Below are positions 56,186 through 64,000 of a stretch of 64,000 nt of DNA, one piece after another (position 1 is the stretch's first letter; the number at the start of each line of letters is the position of its first letter). Below the pieces are notes generated by a model. That model worked only from the letters and a program-made list of their open reading frames with translations. It was not told the origin of the DNA and did not search any database. The DNA comes from Candidatus Hodarchaeota archaeon. GTDB lineage: Archaea; Asgardarchaeota; Heimdallarchaeia; Hodarchaeales; Hodarchaeaceae. The stretch lies in contig JAHQWW010000004.1 of NCBI GenBank assembly GCA_029856365.1, positions 1 to 64,000 on the forward strand, given 5' to 3'. Made by a program: the position numbers and the translations under genes.

Positions 56186-58768
56186 TCATTTAGCTTTTTG
56201 GATCCGCATTTGTACTAGATTCTTTAAATCATTGTATAAGTTATTTACCAATGCCTGTGAGAGTGAAAATAATCTCGCCACATAATCGTTAGTAATTTGC
56301 TTTATTGATTTTGGGGTTCCTTGTAAGACAGAGAATGGAGAATAGTCTAAAAGCTGTGAAAAAGCGTGAAATATATCTTTTGAATAAGTCTTGACTAATA
56401 AATCGTAGTTAGGAATTTTAAGCAATTCATATTCATAAACTTTGATATCTAAACCGCCTTCACCCAAATTACTACGTCCCAAAAGTTCTAATTGTAAAGT
56501 GGTAAAAATAGAATTAAGGTACAAGAAATAACTAGTAAATAAGAGGTCACCTTGTTTAAATTTAGTATTAATAAATTGGATACCATATAAACGAGCATCA
56601 AAATAAAAATCTTGCGGATTATAGAAAAATGGAAATCGGTCATTGATTGTCATGAGGCAAAGAAGGTTGAAGGACTCATATTCATGTGATGGTAGACTAT
56701 ACCAATTTTTCCGTGAACTACACGTTGGTCTTTGGTTGAATTTATTACCCACGGACGGAATCCATTTCTCTCCCCAACGAATGTATTTTCTTATGCCTGT
56801 TTTTAATCGATTAATGGGAGAAGGGGAAGCAATCAAAATAACTACAAAATTTAGGTCTTTTTCATGAATCTCATAATTTGTGAGACTCCGAGGGGATTTG
56901 ACTAAATAATTAGGAACCCAAGTAGAACCATCGTTGTCTTTAAAAGAATACTCCCAAGAATATTTTTCTTGTCCAATATCACGATGCATCCAATAATCCT
57001 TTTCAATGATGAACATCGGTTCACTTGGATGAAATCCTTGAGCTTTAAATTGCTTAATTACTAGCTCATCCTTTAAATATAACATTAAATCTCCAGTGTC
57101 TGAATCCCAGCTAGATGTAAAGAATGCATTTGATTTACCTGGTTTACCCACATAAAAAAAGTCATTTGCTCCACTTGTAAACCCCCTTCGGACATGAGCC
57201 ACTTCTCCCAATATAATTAGCTTTTCATCAAGCTTTTTTATTAGTTTGAAGTAGTCTATTGGAGCGCGAAAATATATTCCCCATTTAGATTTCGAGAAAA
57301 GCTCTTTTTGTTTCACAGAAACAACTTGAATCCTTGATGAGTAATCTTTGAGATGGGAAATCTTTTTATCAACCAGTAGTTCAAGATCTAATATGTTGTT
57401 AATTGATACAAAGTTAACCAAGTTTTCAGAGTTGGTAACTTCTTGATATGCCTCCATTTTCTTTCGTTTAAGCTTCAGGATAGCTGTATTAACATCTGCA
57501 GTTGGAATAACCTTTTGTATTCTAGAATTAATAATAAATTCAATCAAATAATGGTCTAAAATGAATTGTTGGAGTTGTTGACCATAAACTACATCCAACC
57601 AAGAATTAGGAATAATTAATCCGACATTATCTTCTTCATCCAAGAGACTAGTTGCATGCACTAAAAAATAAACATATAAACCTGATCTTCCTGATAATGA
57701 AGTTCTGCTATAAGAGGGGGTTGTTTCAATTTTTTGGAGATCTAACAGGATTTTCTCTTTTAAAAACTCCTTATATTCTGTTGTGAGTATCTCATGACGA
57801 GTATAGGGAGGATTCATTAATAACGTGGTCATCCCTGAGTTTTTCATTAACAATTCTAATGTTGAGGAGTCACAATTGAAGAAATCATAACGATAAATCC
57901 GCCAATCAGCCATGGAGTTTGGATTTATTAAAAGAAAATAATTGATAGCACTCTCTGCAATATCTGCTAAAACAGGGTCTAGTTCAACACCAATAAGCTC
58001 AATCTGATTGTACTGAATTGTTCTAGACTCAATTAAGACTCTTAAAGCACCTAAAAGGAATATTCCTGTTCCACATGCAGGATCGATAATTCTGGTGGTT
58101 TTTTCTGTTAAATTCTGTTTACAGATGAAATCTACAACCGGTAATGGTGTGAAGATTTGCCCTTGTAGTTGTTTTTGGTACTCTGGGATTCCTATTTCGA
58201 ATATATATGGTAGTAATAGCTGATTTCCGCTTTTAATATCCCCTCTAATTTTACAAATAAGATTAATGATTTCTAGACAAGAATCCCAGTCTTTAAACAT
58301 GAAAATAAGAAGTTTATTAAGAGGAAAACCCTCATAATCCAAAATAGGGGTTTTCGGTTCAGATTTATTTGCTAATCTCCAAAGATTCTCTAAATAACCG
58401 ACAAATTGATTTCGAGCTTCTTCTAAATTAGAGGAATCTTCTAAAGGGGACTGAATCAGGAGAGAAATTTTTTCTAGAAATGAATTTAGCTCAGGAGTAT
58501 TTTCTAACTTCTTCAATGAGAGCTGAATTTTATCATAAAGGAGAGTAATCAATATTTTTGATAGTGGTTGTACGAATTTTAAGGGCTTATTTTGCCATTC
58601 ATTCCATGAAACCTCGTCTAAAACCTCATAAATTCGTTCTTGAAGTGGTAGTTGGTGAATGAATTGCTTTTGTATGTAAGTTTCCACTGAAGGGAGAAGA
58701 ATTTGAAAAAAAGATAAAAAGTATTGTGGTTGCATTTTTCCAATTGACAACATTTCTGTGGATCTCAT
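56186..58768 (-). CDS. N6-adenine DNA methyltransferase, Eco57I/TaqI type (860 aa)
   Basis: A third gamma-class adenine methylase. Motif X is QGQIFTPLPVVDFICKQ, motif I is IIDPACGTGIFLLGAL (about residue 228) and motif IV is TLLMNPPYTRHEIL (about residue 319). The recognition half starts VAHVRRGFTSGANDFFYV, the TaqI-C pattern. The N-terminal 210 residues are helical with no nuclease motif seen. Starts at 58768 or at the internal Met 33 bases later (MQPQYFL) are both possible. It lies between the glycosylase gene (45 bases upstream) and the 758-residue methylase (30 bases downstream) on one strand, forming a three-gene operon. Confidence 0.87.
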   Translation of the reverse strand: MRSTEMLSIGKMQPQYFLSFFQILLPSVETYIQKQFIHQLPLQERIYEVLDEVSWNEWQNKPLKFVQPLSKILITLLYDKIQLSLKKLENTPELNSFLEKISLLIQSPLEDSSNLEEARNQFVGYLENLWRLANKSEPKTPILDYEGFPLNKLLIFMFKDWDSCLEIINLICKIRGDIKSGNQLLLPYIFEIGIPEYQKQLQGQIFTPLPVVDFICKQNLTEKTTRIIDPACGTGIFLLGALRVLIESRTIQYNQIELIGVELDPVLADIAESAINYFLLINPNSMADWRIYRYDFFNCDSSTLELLMKNSGMTTLLMNPPYTRHEILTTEYKEFLKEKILLDLQKIETTPSYSRTSLSGRSGLYVYFLVHATSLLDEEDNVGLIIPNSWLDVVYGQQLQQFILDHYLIEFIINSRIQKVIPTADVNTAILKLKRKKMEAYQEVTNSENLVNFVSINNILDLELLVDKKISHLKDYSSRIQVVSVKQKELFSKSKWGIYFRAPIDYFKLIKKLDEKLIILGEVAHVRRGFTSGANDFFYVGKPGKSNAFFTSSWDSDTGDLMLYLKDELVIKQFKAQGFHPSEPMFIIEKDYWMHRDIGQEKYSWEYSFKDNDGSTWVPNYLVKSPRSLTNYEIHEKDLNFVVILIASPSPINRLKTGIRKYIRWGEKWIPSVGNKFNQRPTCSSRKNWYSLPSHEYESFNLLCLMTINDRFPFFYNPQDFYFDARLYGIQFINTKFKQGDLLFTSYFLYLNSIFTTLQLELLGRSNLGEGGLDIKVYEYELLKIPNYDLLVKTYSKDIFHAFSQLLDYSPFSVLQGTPKSIKQITNDYVARLFSLSQALVNNLYNDLKNLVQMRIQKAK

Positions 58769-58813
58769 TATATCAACAATTTGAAAGTAAATATTTTTCT
58801 CTTTCTTGGTTTT

Positions 58814-59581
58814 TTACTGATTTTCTAAAGGAAAAAATAAATCCAGTGGGGCAATCTTGGGAACCTCTGTCTCATAATACATACATATCTCAGTCATTGG
58901 GCATAATGGACATTTCGGCTTCTGTGCTGTGCAAACTATTGCTCCCAGATCTAAGATACCCTGATTGATAAACCAAACGTTTCCTTTAGAAATGATTGTT
59001 TCAGAAAGCTTCCAAATCTCTTTCTCAAATATTACGTTTTTTTCCCACTTCCACAAACCGAAAATACGTCCTAGAACGCGTTCTACATTTACATCAACAA
59101 TTGCAGCAGTTCTATCCTCCTTCTCAAAAGCAAAACTAAGAATCGCGCCTGCAGTATAGCGGCCAATACCTTTGAGGGATAAAAGGTCATCCAAGTTACT
59201 AGGAAACTGTCCATTTCTCTCAAATGTAATTTGTTTAGCAATTTCATGTAAATATTCACCTCTTCGTTTGTACCCCAATTGATCAGTGATTTCTTTAATC
59301 TCTTTAAGAGGCGAATGAGCCAACCTTTGAATAGTTGGGAACTGTTGCAAGAATTTATTGTATATGGGAACGACAATTTCTACATTAGTCTGTTGAAGCA
59401 TAATTTCGCTGACAAGAATTTTGTAAGGATCTCGAGTACGACGCCAAGGTAAATCACGACCGTTTTGTACAAACCATTCAACGAGGGCCTTGACAAAAAA
59501 TGCCAATCGTTGGCTTTGTATATCGTTAAGAAAAGACACCCTTTTCTTAAGTGATTTTTGTGCTTTCTTCTGACTTGTCAT
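58814..59581 (-). CDS. HhH-GPD DNA glycosylase, MIG/MutY-like, with [4Fe-4S] cluster
   Basis: A base-excision repair glycosylase, 255 residues. GRDLPWRRTRDPYKILVSEI and MLQQTNVEIVVPIYNKF carry the catalytic Glu. The helix-hairpin-helix reads LKGIGRYTAGAIL, followed by AAIVDVNVERVLGR with the conserved Asp. The cluster ligands are C-x6-C-x2-C-x5-C in CTAQKPKCPLCPMTEIC. The protein stops about 20 residues after the cluster, so it lacks the C-terminal 8-oxoguanine-sensing domain of MutY. Tyr in GRYTAG and the RDxPWRxTRDPY start resemble the T/G-mismatch glycosylase MIG of Methanothermobacter, though Tyr also occurs in human MUTYH. Leading gene of the methyltransferase operon, which points to repair of lesions linked to modification. 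Confidence 0.87.
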   Translation of the reverse strand: MTSQKKAQKSLKKRVSFLNDIQSQRLAFFVKALVEWFVQNGRDLPWRRTRDPYKILVSEIMLQQTNVEIVVPIYNKFLQQFPTIQRLAHSPLKEIKEITDQLGYKRRGEYLHEIAKQITFERNGQFPSNLDDLLSLKGIGRYTAGAILSFAFEKEDRTAAIVDVNVERVLGRIFGLWKWEKNVIFEKEIWKLSETIISKGNVWFINQGILDLGAIVCTAQKPKCPLCPMTEICMYYETEVPKIAPLDLFFPLENQ

Positions 59582-59778
59582 CTTATATTGCTCTAATTCA
59601 TGAAAGTTTTTTAGAGATCTTTCTTGATTTAATACATTGAAAGATAATACTACCCCAGTTATTTATTTTTTTTATTTTCAGTTTTTTAATACGAGTGTGG
59701 AGTTAAGTCATCACGAAAAGAATGCTTAAAAACACGAAAAATCGTTACTTTTTTTAATCTTGGAGGATGAATACCACA

Positions 59779-60606
59779 ATGAACGAGAAAAAAGAAAGTA
59801 CCACGAAGAAGTTAGGGAGATTTTTAGGTAAAAAAGCGGTTGATGCTGGACATATTATTGATAGAGAAATTAGAAAAGCGGGTAAAATAGCTAGGGATGA
59901 ATTTAAGGAATTTGATGTTGGAAATATAGTAGTAAAGCCAACAGAACGACCTAAAGATGAGTCAGTAGTTCATTTTACTCGTCGTGCCCGCCCAACAAAG
60001 ACCTATACACAAGCAAACCGTACAGTCCAGTTTTTCTCGCGTAATCCTGACAAAAAGGAAATGAATCCTGGGATTGATGGACTTGTGAGTTTTTCGATTC
60101 TTATAGCTCCCTTTGCACTGCTTATTGGTGCTTTAATCATTTTTACGAATTTTGATGAATTATTAGCAATATTATTGTTATTCCTCTATGCAATTCTTAT
60201 TGCAATCCCTGGAGCATACCTTGGAATTGATGCTATATTTGCAGGGGCACGATCCGTGATTAAGGGGGGAACAACAACAGTAATAACAATCTTTCGTGGT
60301 TTTTTTGAATTCTTATCTCTTATGGTACAAGGAATAACTGAATTATTAATCCTTGTATTAAATGGACTATTTGGGTTTGCTAAGGGAGCCTTTGATACTT
60401 TAGCTGATTATATTGTGTTTATTGGTGTGTATACTCTATTTGCAATTGCAATTTATTTCGTTCTTCAACTTCTAAATATCACTCAAATTTCTGGCTCTTT
60501 TATTGTATTAGGATTCTTAGTTTTATTACCAGCTCTCCTCCCTGCGAGTATTGCCCATCGTTATTGGTTACTTTGGAGATTGAATCGAGAATCAGCTTCT
60601 AGATGA
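59779..60606 (+). CDS. Hypothetical membrane protein, 275 aa
   Basis: The N-terminal 85 residues are basic and cytosolic (KKLGRFLGKKAVDAGHIIDR). At least four helices follow: about 98-118, 124-145, 200-230 region and 240-262 (for example LILVLNGLFGFAKGAFDTL, YTLFAIAIYFVLQLLNI). The middle part (AGARSVIKGGTTTVITIFRG) may be amphipathic. No family is recognised. The ATG at 59779 is chosen because GGAGG at 59762-59766 directly abuts the upstream ATG at 59767, leaving no spacer for that start. The regulator gene follows 39 bases later. Confidence 0.65.
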   Translation: MNEKKESTTKKLGRFLGKKAVDAGHIIDREIRKAGKIARDEFKEFDVGNIVVKPTERPKDESVVHFTRRARPTKTYTQANRTVQFFSRNPDKKEMNPGIDGLVSFSILIAPFALLIGALIIFTNFDELLAILLLFLYAILIAIPGAYLGIDAIFAGARSVIKGGTTTVITIFRGFFEFLSLMVQGITELLILVLNGLFGFAKGAFDTLADYIVFIGVYTLFAIAIYFVLQLLNITQISGSFIVLGFLVLLPALLPASIAHRYWLLWRLNRESASR

Positions 60607-60645
60607 AATTAACTTACCCTAATTCCATTCAAGGAGTTCGATAAA

Positions 60646-61110
60646 ATGGTTATTACAACATTAGATAATATTGACGAAATGATTATTCGTTCTTTAAGTC
60701 AAGACGGTAAAGAATCATATACAAAGATAGCCAACAAGTTAGGGGTCTCAGCCCAGACAATATCTGACCGTGTGGAAAAATTAAGGAAGAAAAAGATAAT
60801 AAAAGGTTTTACTATTGAAGTGGATCCCGAAAAAGTAGATTATCCGATCGAGTTCATTTGTGAATTGGATATTGATGCCAGTGTAATGGACGATGTGCTC
60901 GCTGTGTTGGAACAAATTGAAGAAATACATGTCATCAAGATTACCACAGGAATCCATGATATCTTATGCATTGGAAATGCTCAGAATATTGAAAATCTAC
61001 ACAATATTATCGAAAGAAAGATATCTACCATTCTGGGAGTAAATAAAACCTATACTTCGATTACTTTAAAGAAAATAAAGCAAAATCAAATCCTGAATTT
61101 TAATGTCTAA
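60646..61110 (+). CDS. Lrp/AsnC-family transcriptional regulator
   Basis: A 154-residue regulator. The N-terminal winged helix reads NIDEMIIRSLSQDGKESYTK with the recognition helix VSAQTISDRVEKLRKK. The C-terminal RAM (ligand-sensing) domain shows FICELDIDASVMDDVLAVLE and IHVIKITTGIHDILCIGNA. It probably binds DNA as a dimer or octamer and responds to an amino acid. AAGGAG lies upstream of the ATG. It sits between a membrane-protein gene and the DUF362 gene; the target genes are unknown, though one of these neighbours is a reasonable first guess. Confidence 0.92.
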   Translation: MVITTLDNIDEMIIRSLSQDGKESYTKIANKLGVSAQTISDRVEKLRKKKIIKGFTIEVDPEKVDYPIEFICELDIDASVMDDVLAVLEQIEEIHVIKITTGIHDILCIGNAQNIENLHNIIERKISTILGVNKTYTSITLKKIKQNQILNFNV

Positions 61111-61273
61111 TCATGAATTATTATGAAATATTTAGCCTTTTAAAACGAATTAAATATCCAATTTTTATCATAGATCAATTATAACTCCAATTGTTGAGCA
61201 AAATATGCCAAATTAGTCAAGTTTAAAAATTAAAAAGTGAATCACAGCGAAAAATAATAGGAAAGAAAAGAAA

Positions 61274-62467
61274 ATGTCTGCTAAAGTCTATTATGGGTCT
61301 TTACAACATGGTACAAATCAAAGATTCGCCACTTTCGCAGCGAAAGTGGACAAAATCGTTGAATTGCTTGATTTTTCTACTATTGAAAAACACGACAAAG
61401 TTGCTGTCAAAATGCACCTTGGGTTCCAAGATGTCTATCAAACGGTTCCAGTTTTTTTTGTTCGACGTATTGTGAAAGCGATCAAACAGGCTGGGGGGTG
61501 GCCATTTATTACCGATAATCCAACAGCAGTCTATAATGCTGTCGATCGTGGTTATACACAAGAAACCTGTGGATGTCCAATCATTCCTATTAGTGGGGTG
61601 AAAGATGGTTATACAGTTGAGAAACGCGTTGATTACAAAAATGTAGATACATTGGACATGGCTGGTGTTTTACATGATGCTGATGTACTAGTTGATGTGA
61701 GTCACATCAAAGGTCATAACTCGTGTGGATTTGGAGGAGCCATCAAAAACATAGCCGTCGGGGGATATGCAGCGCAAACCCGTTGGAATAAAATTCATGG
61801 TGTAGAACAATACATCCCTTATTGGGATCCTGAAAAATGCTCTCCTAAACATGCAAAGGAATTGGTTCTCTCATGCCCTTACAAACAAATAAAGTACAAC
61901 GAAGAAAAACACAAACTTACAATTCCCTTTGGTATGTGTAATCAATGTGATGAGTGTTTAGAAGCGGATAAAGAGGTTGGATGTTTAGAATATCGACAGG
62001 AGCATTTCTCAGCTTTTCAAGAATTATTGGCAATAGCTGCAAAACAAGTTTTGGATACATTTAACGATGATAAGAAATTCTTCATAAGCTTCCTACTCGA
62101 GATAACTGCTCTATGCGATTGCTGGGGTTTTGCACAACCTTGTATAGTAAATGACTTAGGGGTGTTAGGTAGTAGAGACATTGTAGCAATTGAAACCGCT
62201 GCTCTAGATCTTATTGCAAAAGAAGGGCTTATTGTAAAAAATATCCCCCCTCACTATATACATGCAAATCTAGATCCTAATGTTGATCTTCATCCATTCC
62301 AACGTCTTCATGGGCGAATGAAGAGCCCATATTTGGCAGTTGAATTCGCTAGAGACCTCGGTTTAGGTACACAAGAATATCAACTGATAGAAGTCTTATC
62401 TCCAGAAGAAACATTGAAAAGTGAACCCCCAAAGGGAGTAAGTGAACGTGATCCCTCATTCTATTAG
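61274..62467 (+). CDS. DUF362-family protein
   Basis: A 397-residue protein of the DUF362 family. VAVKMHLGFQDVYQTVP and FVRRIVKAIKQAGGWPFITD are the family's N-terminal core, and VDVSHIKGHNSCGFGGAIKN with AVGGYAAQTRWN the second conserved part. Cys-rich segments at CSPKHAKELVLSCP and MCNQCDECLEADKEVGC suggest an iron-sulfur or other metal site instead of a standard ferredoxin pair. The family is widespread in archaea and anaerobic bacteria; its reaction is not settled. Cytosolic. It starts at ATG after a purine-rich leader. A redox role is inferred from the Cys pattern only. Confidence 0.82.
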   Translation: MSAKVYYGSLQHGTNQRFATFAAKVDKIVELLDFSTIEKHDKVAVKMHLGFQDVYQTVPVFFVRRIVKAIKQAGGWPFITDNPTAVYNAVDRGYTQETCGCPIIPISGVKDGYTVEKRVDYKNVDTLDMAGVLHDADVLVDVSHIKGHNSCGFGGAIKNIAVGGYAAQTRWNKIHGVEQYIPYWDPEKCSPKHAKELVLSCPYKQIKYNEEKHKLTIPFGMCNQCDECLEADKEVGCLEYRQEHFSAFQELLAIAAKQVLDTFNDDKKFFISFLLEITALCDCWGFAQPCIVNDLGVLGSRDIVAIETAALDLIAKEGLIVKNIPPHYIHANLDPNVDLHPFQRLHGRMKSPYLAVEFARDLGLGTQEYQLIEVLSPEETLKSEPPKGVSERDPSFY

Positions 62468-62603
62468 TTATTAACTCATATAGACTTGTTAGCTGGTCTG
62501 AATCCAAGAGAACTCCTTGTAGAAAACATTTCCTTAGCCTGAAAAATAAAAATCTTAAAACTACAAAAGATTTGATGCTTAACAAATGAATTGAGGCATG
62601 AAG

Positions 62604-63083
62604 ATGAGTGATATAAGTAGTGGATTAATAAAACTTGCTTATCGTGGAGTAGCTGGATTTTTTATTCTTTTATTATTGTTTATTTTTGGAGTAGTTGGCA
62701 TTGCTCTTGGATTTGCGGGTGGTCTTATTATTGCTTTGTGTTGGATTCCTCTAGCCTATCCAGAGATATTAACTGAATTTAATATCGTTGTCATTGGTGG
62801 TCAGGGCACTACAGATCCAGTAGTAGCTTCCCTAGCATTATTAGTCGCGGGGCTTGTTCTCCTAGCTGTAGGATTTTTGTTTTTGATAATAACCTACTTA
62901 ATTGGAAAAGGAGCAATTATTGTTGACAAAGAACTCGCAAATGTTATAGATAGCGCCTTTTCAGGCTCAGGAAAAGATCGAATAGCCCGTTTAGAACGAT
63001 TAGCGGCTTTACATAACAGTGGTGCTCTTAGTGATAAAGAATTCGAGCACGAAAAAGCACTAATTCTAGAATCAGAGGAATGA
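62604..63083 (+). CDS. Two-TM membrane protein with SHOCT domain
   Basis: A 159-residue protein. Two hydrophobic regions, residues about 17-45 (FFILLLLFIFGVVGIALGFA and following) and 76-103 (LLVAGLVLLAVGFLFLIITY), are followed by a soluble tail ending RIARLERLAALHNSGALSDK, the SHOCT domain consensus (short C-terminal oligomerisation domain with the L-x-x-L-x-x-G-x-L/I-T/S-x-E/D-E-F pattern). SHOCT domains help assembly. GAGG lies eight bases before the ATG at 62604; the ATG at 62598 is too close to it. The partner and function are unknown. Confidence 0.7.
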   Translation: MSDISSGLIKLAYRGVAGFFILLLLFIFGVVGIALGFAGGLIIALCWIPLAYPEILTEFNIVVIGGQGTTDPVVASLALLVAGLVLLAVGFLFLIITYLIGKGAIIVDKELANVIDSAFSGSGKDRIARLERLAALHNSGALSDKEFEHEKALILESEE

Positions 63084-63116
63084 AAAGAAGAATCACCCTT
63101 TCATCCCTTTTTTTCT

Positions 63117-63812
63117 TTATAGAGTAATTTTCATCGGTTCTTTCATTCTAGGAATGACCACATTTATATCAGGCATTTTTTCAAGTGCCATAGCCTTAAA
63201 CTTCTGCATTTCGTCTTGGTTACCATGCATCGTCACTACAACTTTTGGTTTGATGTCTAAAGTCATCTTAAGAGCATTCTTTGGAGAACAGCTCGGAGAG
63301 GGGGCACCAGTGGGAAGAAAAGCTAGATCTGCAGAATAATCCTCCAACGGAATATATCCAGAGTCGCCCCCATGAAAAACACTAAAATCGGGCCACTTCA
63401 TCCTGAAGAGGGTTATTGATCCTGGATGGACACCACCAACAGCTGCAATCTCAAGACTATCAATTGATAATGATTCAGTTGATGTTAAAGCTTTTACTTT
63501 ATCAGCAGGAACCTTTGTTTTTAATTCTCTGGCCACCTGAGAATCCGCAATAACTATAGCCCCAGATACCTCGAAAATCTTTGAAGTCGTCTTAACATCA
63601 AAATGGTCTCTATGGGTATGAGTATTTAACTGCAAGTCAAGATTCTTTAAAGCTTTTATCTGATCATCGCTATCTAGAGCCATTTGACACATATCAACGG
63701 CAATGGCTTTGTCTGCCGCTCTAAACACAATACTTGAATAACCAAAATAGATGAAAGCTATTTCATTCTTTTCTATTGGTAATGAAAATAACTCTTTAAT
63801 AGGAGTAGACAT
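63117..63812 (-). CDS. Metallo-beta-lactamase-superfamily metal-dependent hydrolase
   Basis: A 231-residue MBL-fold protein, similar in outline to the YfhI/UlaG-like UPF0173 group. The metal motif is NTHTHRDHFDVK. Later ligands are in AVGGVHPGSITLF, FHGGDSGYIPLED and VVVTMHGNQDEMQK. IYFGYSSIVFRAADKAIAVD is the opening strand pair. It hydrolyses an ester, amide or phosphodiester bond; the substrate is unknown. The ATG at 63812 (MSTPIKELF) is preferred over the one at 63824. Its 3' end is 33 bases from the convergent SHOCT gene. Confidence 0.85.
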   Translation of the reverse strand: MSTPIKELFSLPIEKNEIAFIYFGYSSIVFRAADKAIAVDMCQMALDSDDQIKALKNLDLQLNTHTHRDHFDVKTTSKIFEVSGAIVIADSQVARELKTKVPADKVKALTSTESLSIDSLEIAAVGGVHPGSITLFRMKWPDFSVFHGGDSGYIPLEDYSADLAFLPTGAPSPSCSPKNALKMTLDIKPKVVVTMHGNQDEMQKFKAMALEKMPDINVVIPRMKEPMKITL

Positions 63813-63907
63813 GATTGTGAACACCTCATGATTCAGAACATTAAGTAAAATTATTCTTTATATATACATTAGGCTAATTTCCGACTAAATTTATTCGAAT
63901 AAATTCA

Positions 63908-64000
63908 ATGTCAAGTTGGGAGACAATTTTCAAGGGGAAAATTCGTGATGAACTCCTCCAAAAACTAGTGAATGAGTTATTTAAGTTTATAAATACAGAA
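63908..64000 (+). CDS. Possible 5' end of a gene running off the window
   Basis: An ATG at 63908 opens a frame with no stop through the last base (31 codons, starting MSSWETIFKGKIRDELLQKL). The composition is protein-like and amphipathic. A TATA-like run TTTATATATAC near 63856-63866 lies about 45 bases upstream. No family can be named from 31 residues. Confidence 0.4.
   Translation, partial: MSSWETIFKGKIRDELLQKLVNELFKFINTE

Noticed and set aside
51149..58768. BREX (PglX) or DISARM system
   Set aside because: No BrxC, PglZ, BrxL, helicase or DUF1998-type partner is present in the window.
1..64000. CRISPR array or rRNA genes
   Set aside because: No regularly spaced direct repeats and no rRNA-like sequence were seen on reading through the window.

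Overview
The window is AT-rich DNA that reads as the chromosome of an archaeon, most likely an Asgard archaeon. The evidence is a gelsolin-domain protein (33442-34284), a Ras/Rab-like small GTPase (23358-23900), a longin-like/TPR protein (39497-41425), a family-B DNA polymerase whose motifs are those of eukaryotic Pol epsilon (43879-49566), a class II HMG-CoA reductase and an intron-bearing tRNA-Cys. Starts are a mix of ATG, GTG and TTG, often with Shine-Dalgarno-like sequences. I would not name a lineage below Asgard from this alone. I saw no rRNA and no CRISPR array.

Layout. 1-4200 is gene-poor and accessory: a VapBC pair, an FG-GAP surface-protein gene cut off at its 5' end, and a decayed DDE transposase that meets it at about 2789. 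4200-15300 holds a TPR protein, a HAD phosphatase, a membrane-anchored subtilase overlapping a DHH phosphoesterase, two GT4 glycosyltransferases, a GNAT acetyltransferase and three unknown proteins. 15356-22300 has a large double-anchored surface protein, a TPR protein and an ACT-domain/adenylate kinase operon. 22300-33100 has a GT2 glycosyltransferase, the small GTPase with a possible partner, a second subtilase, dCTP deaminase, an APH-like kinase with a metallo-beta-lactamase protein, an eIF2B-family protein, a PIN-domain protein and tRNA-Cys. 33400-43700 has the gelsolin protein, HMG-CoA reductase, a Nudix hydrolase, a three-gene cluster with a longin-like/TPR protein, and a large membrane protein. 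43879-49566 is the intein-containing polymerase. 50300-59600 is a modification island with three Eco57I-type N6-adenine methyltransferases, each with a TaqI-type recognition domain, and a MIG/MutY-like DNA glycosylase. 59779-64000 has membrane proteins, an Lrp regulator, a DUF362 protein and a metal-dependent hydrolase.

Most noteworthy: (1) the Pol epsilon-type polymerase with an intein that splits the catalytic Asp-Thr-Asp of motif C; (2) the three-methyltransferase plus mismatch-glycosylase island, which has no recognisable restriction nuclease; (3) two proteases with the domain order of eukaryotic site-1 protease; (4) a tRNA-Cys with an intron in the D arm; (5) the longin/TPR cluster.
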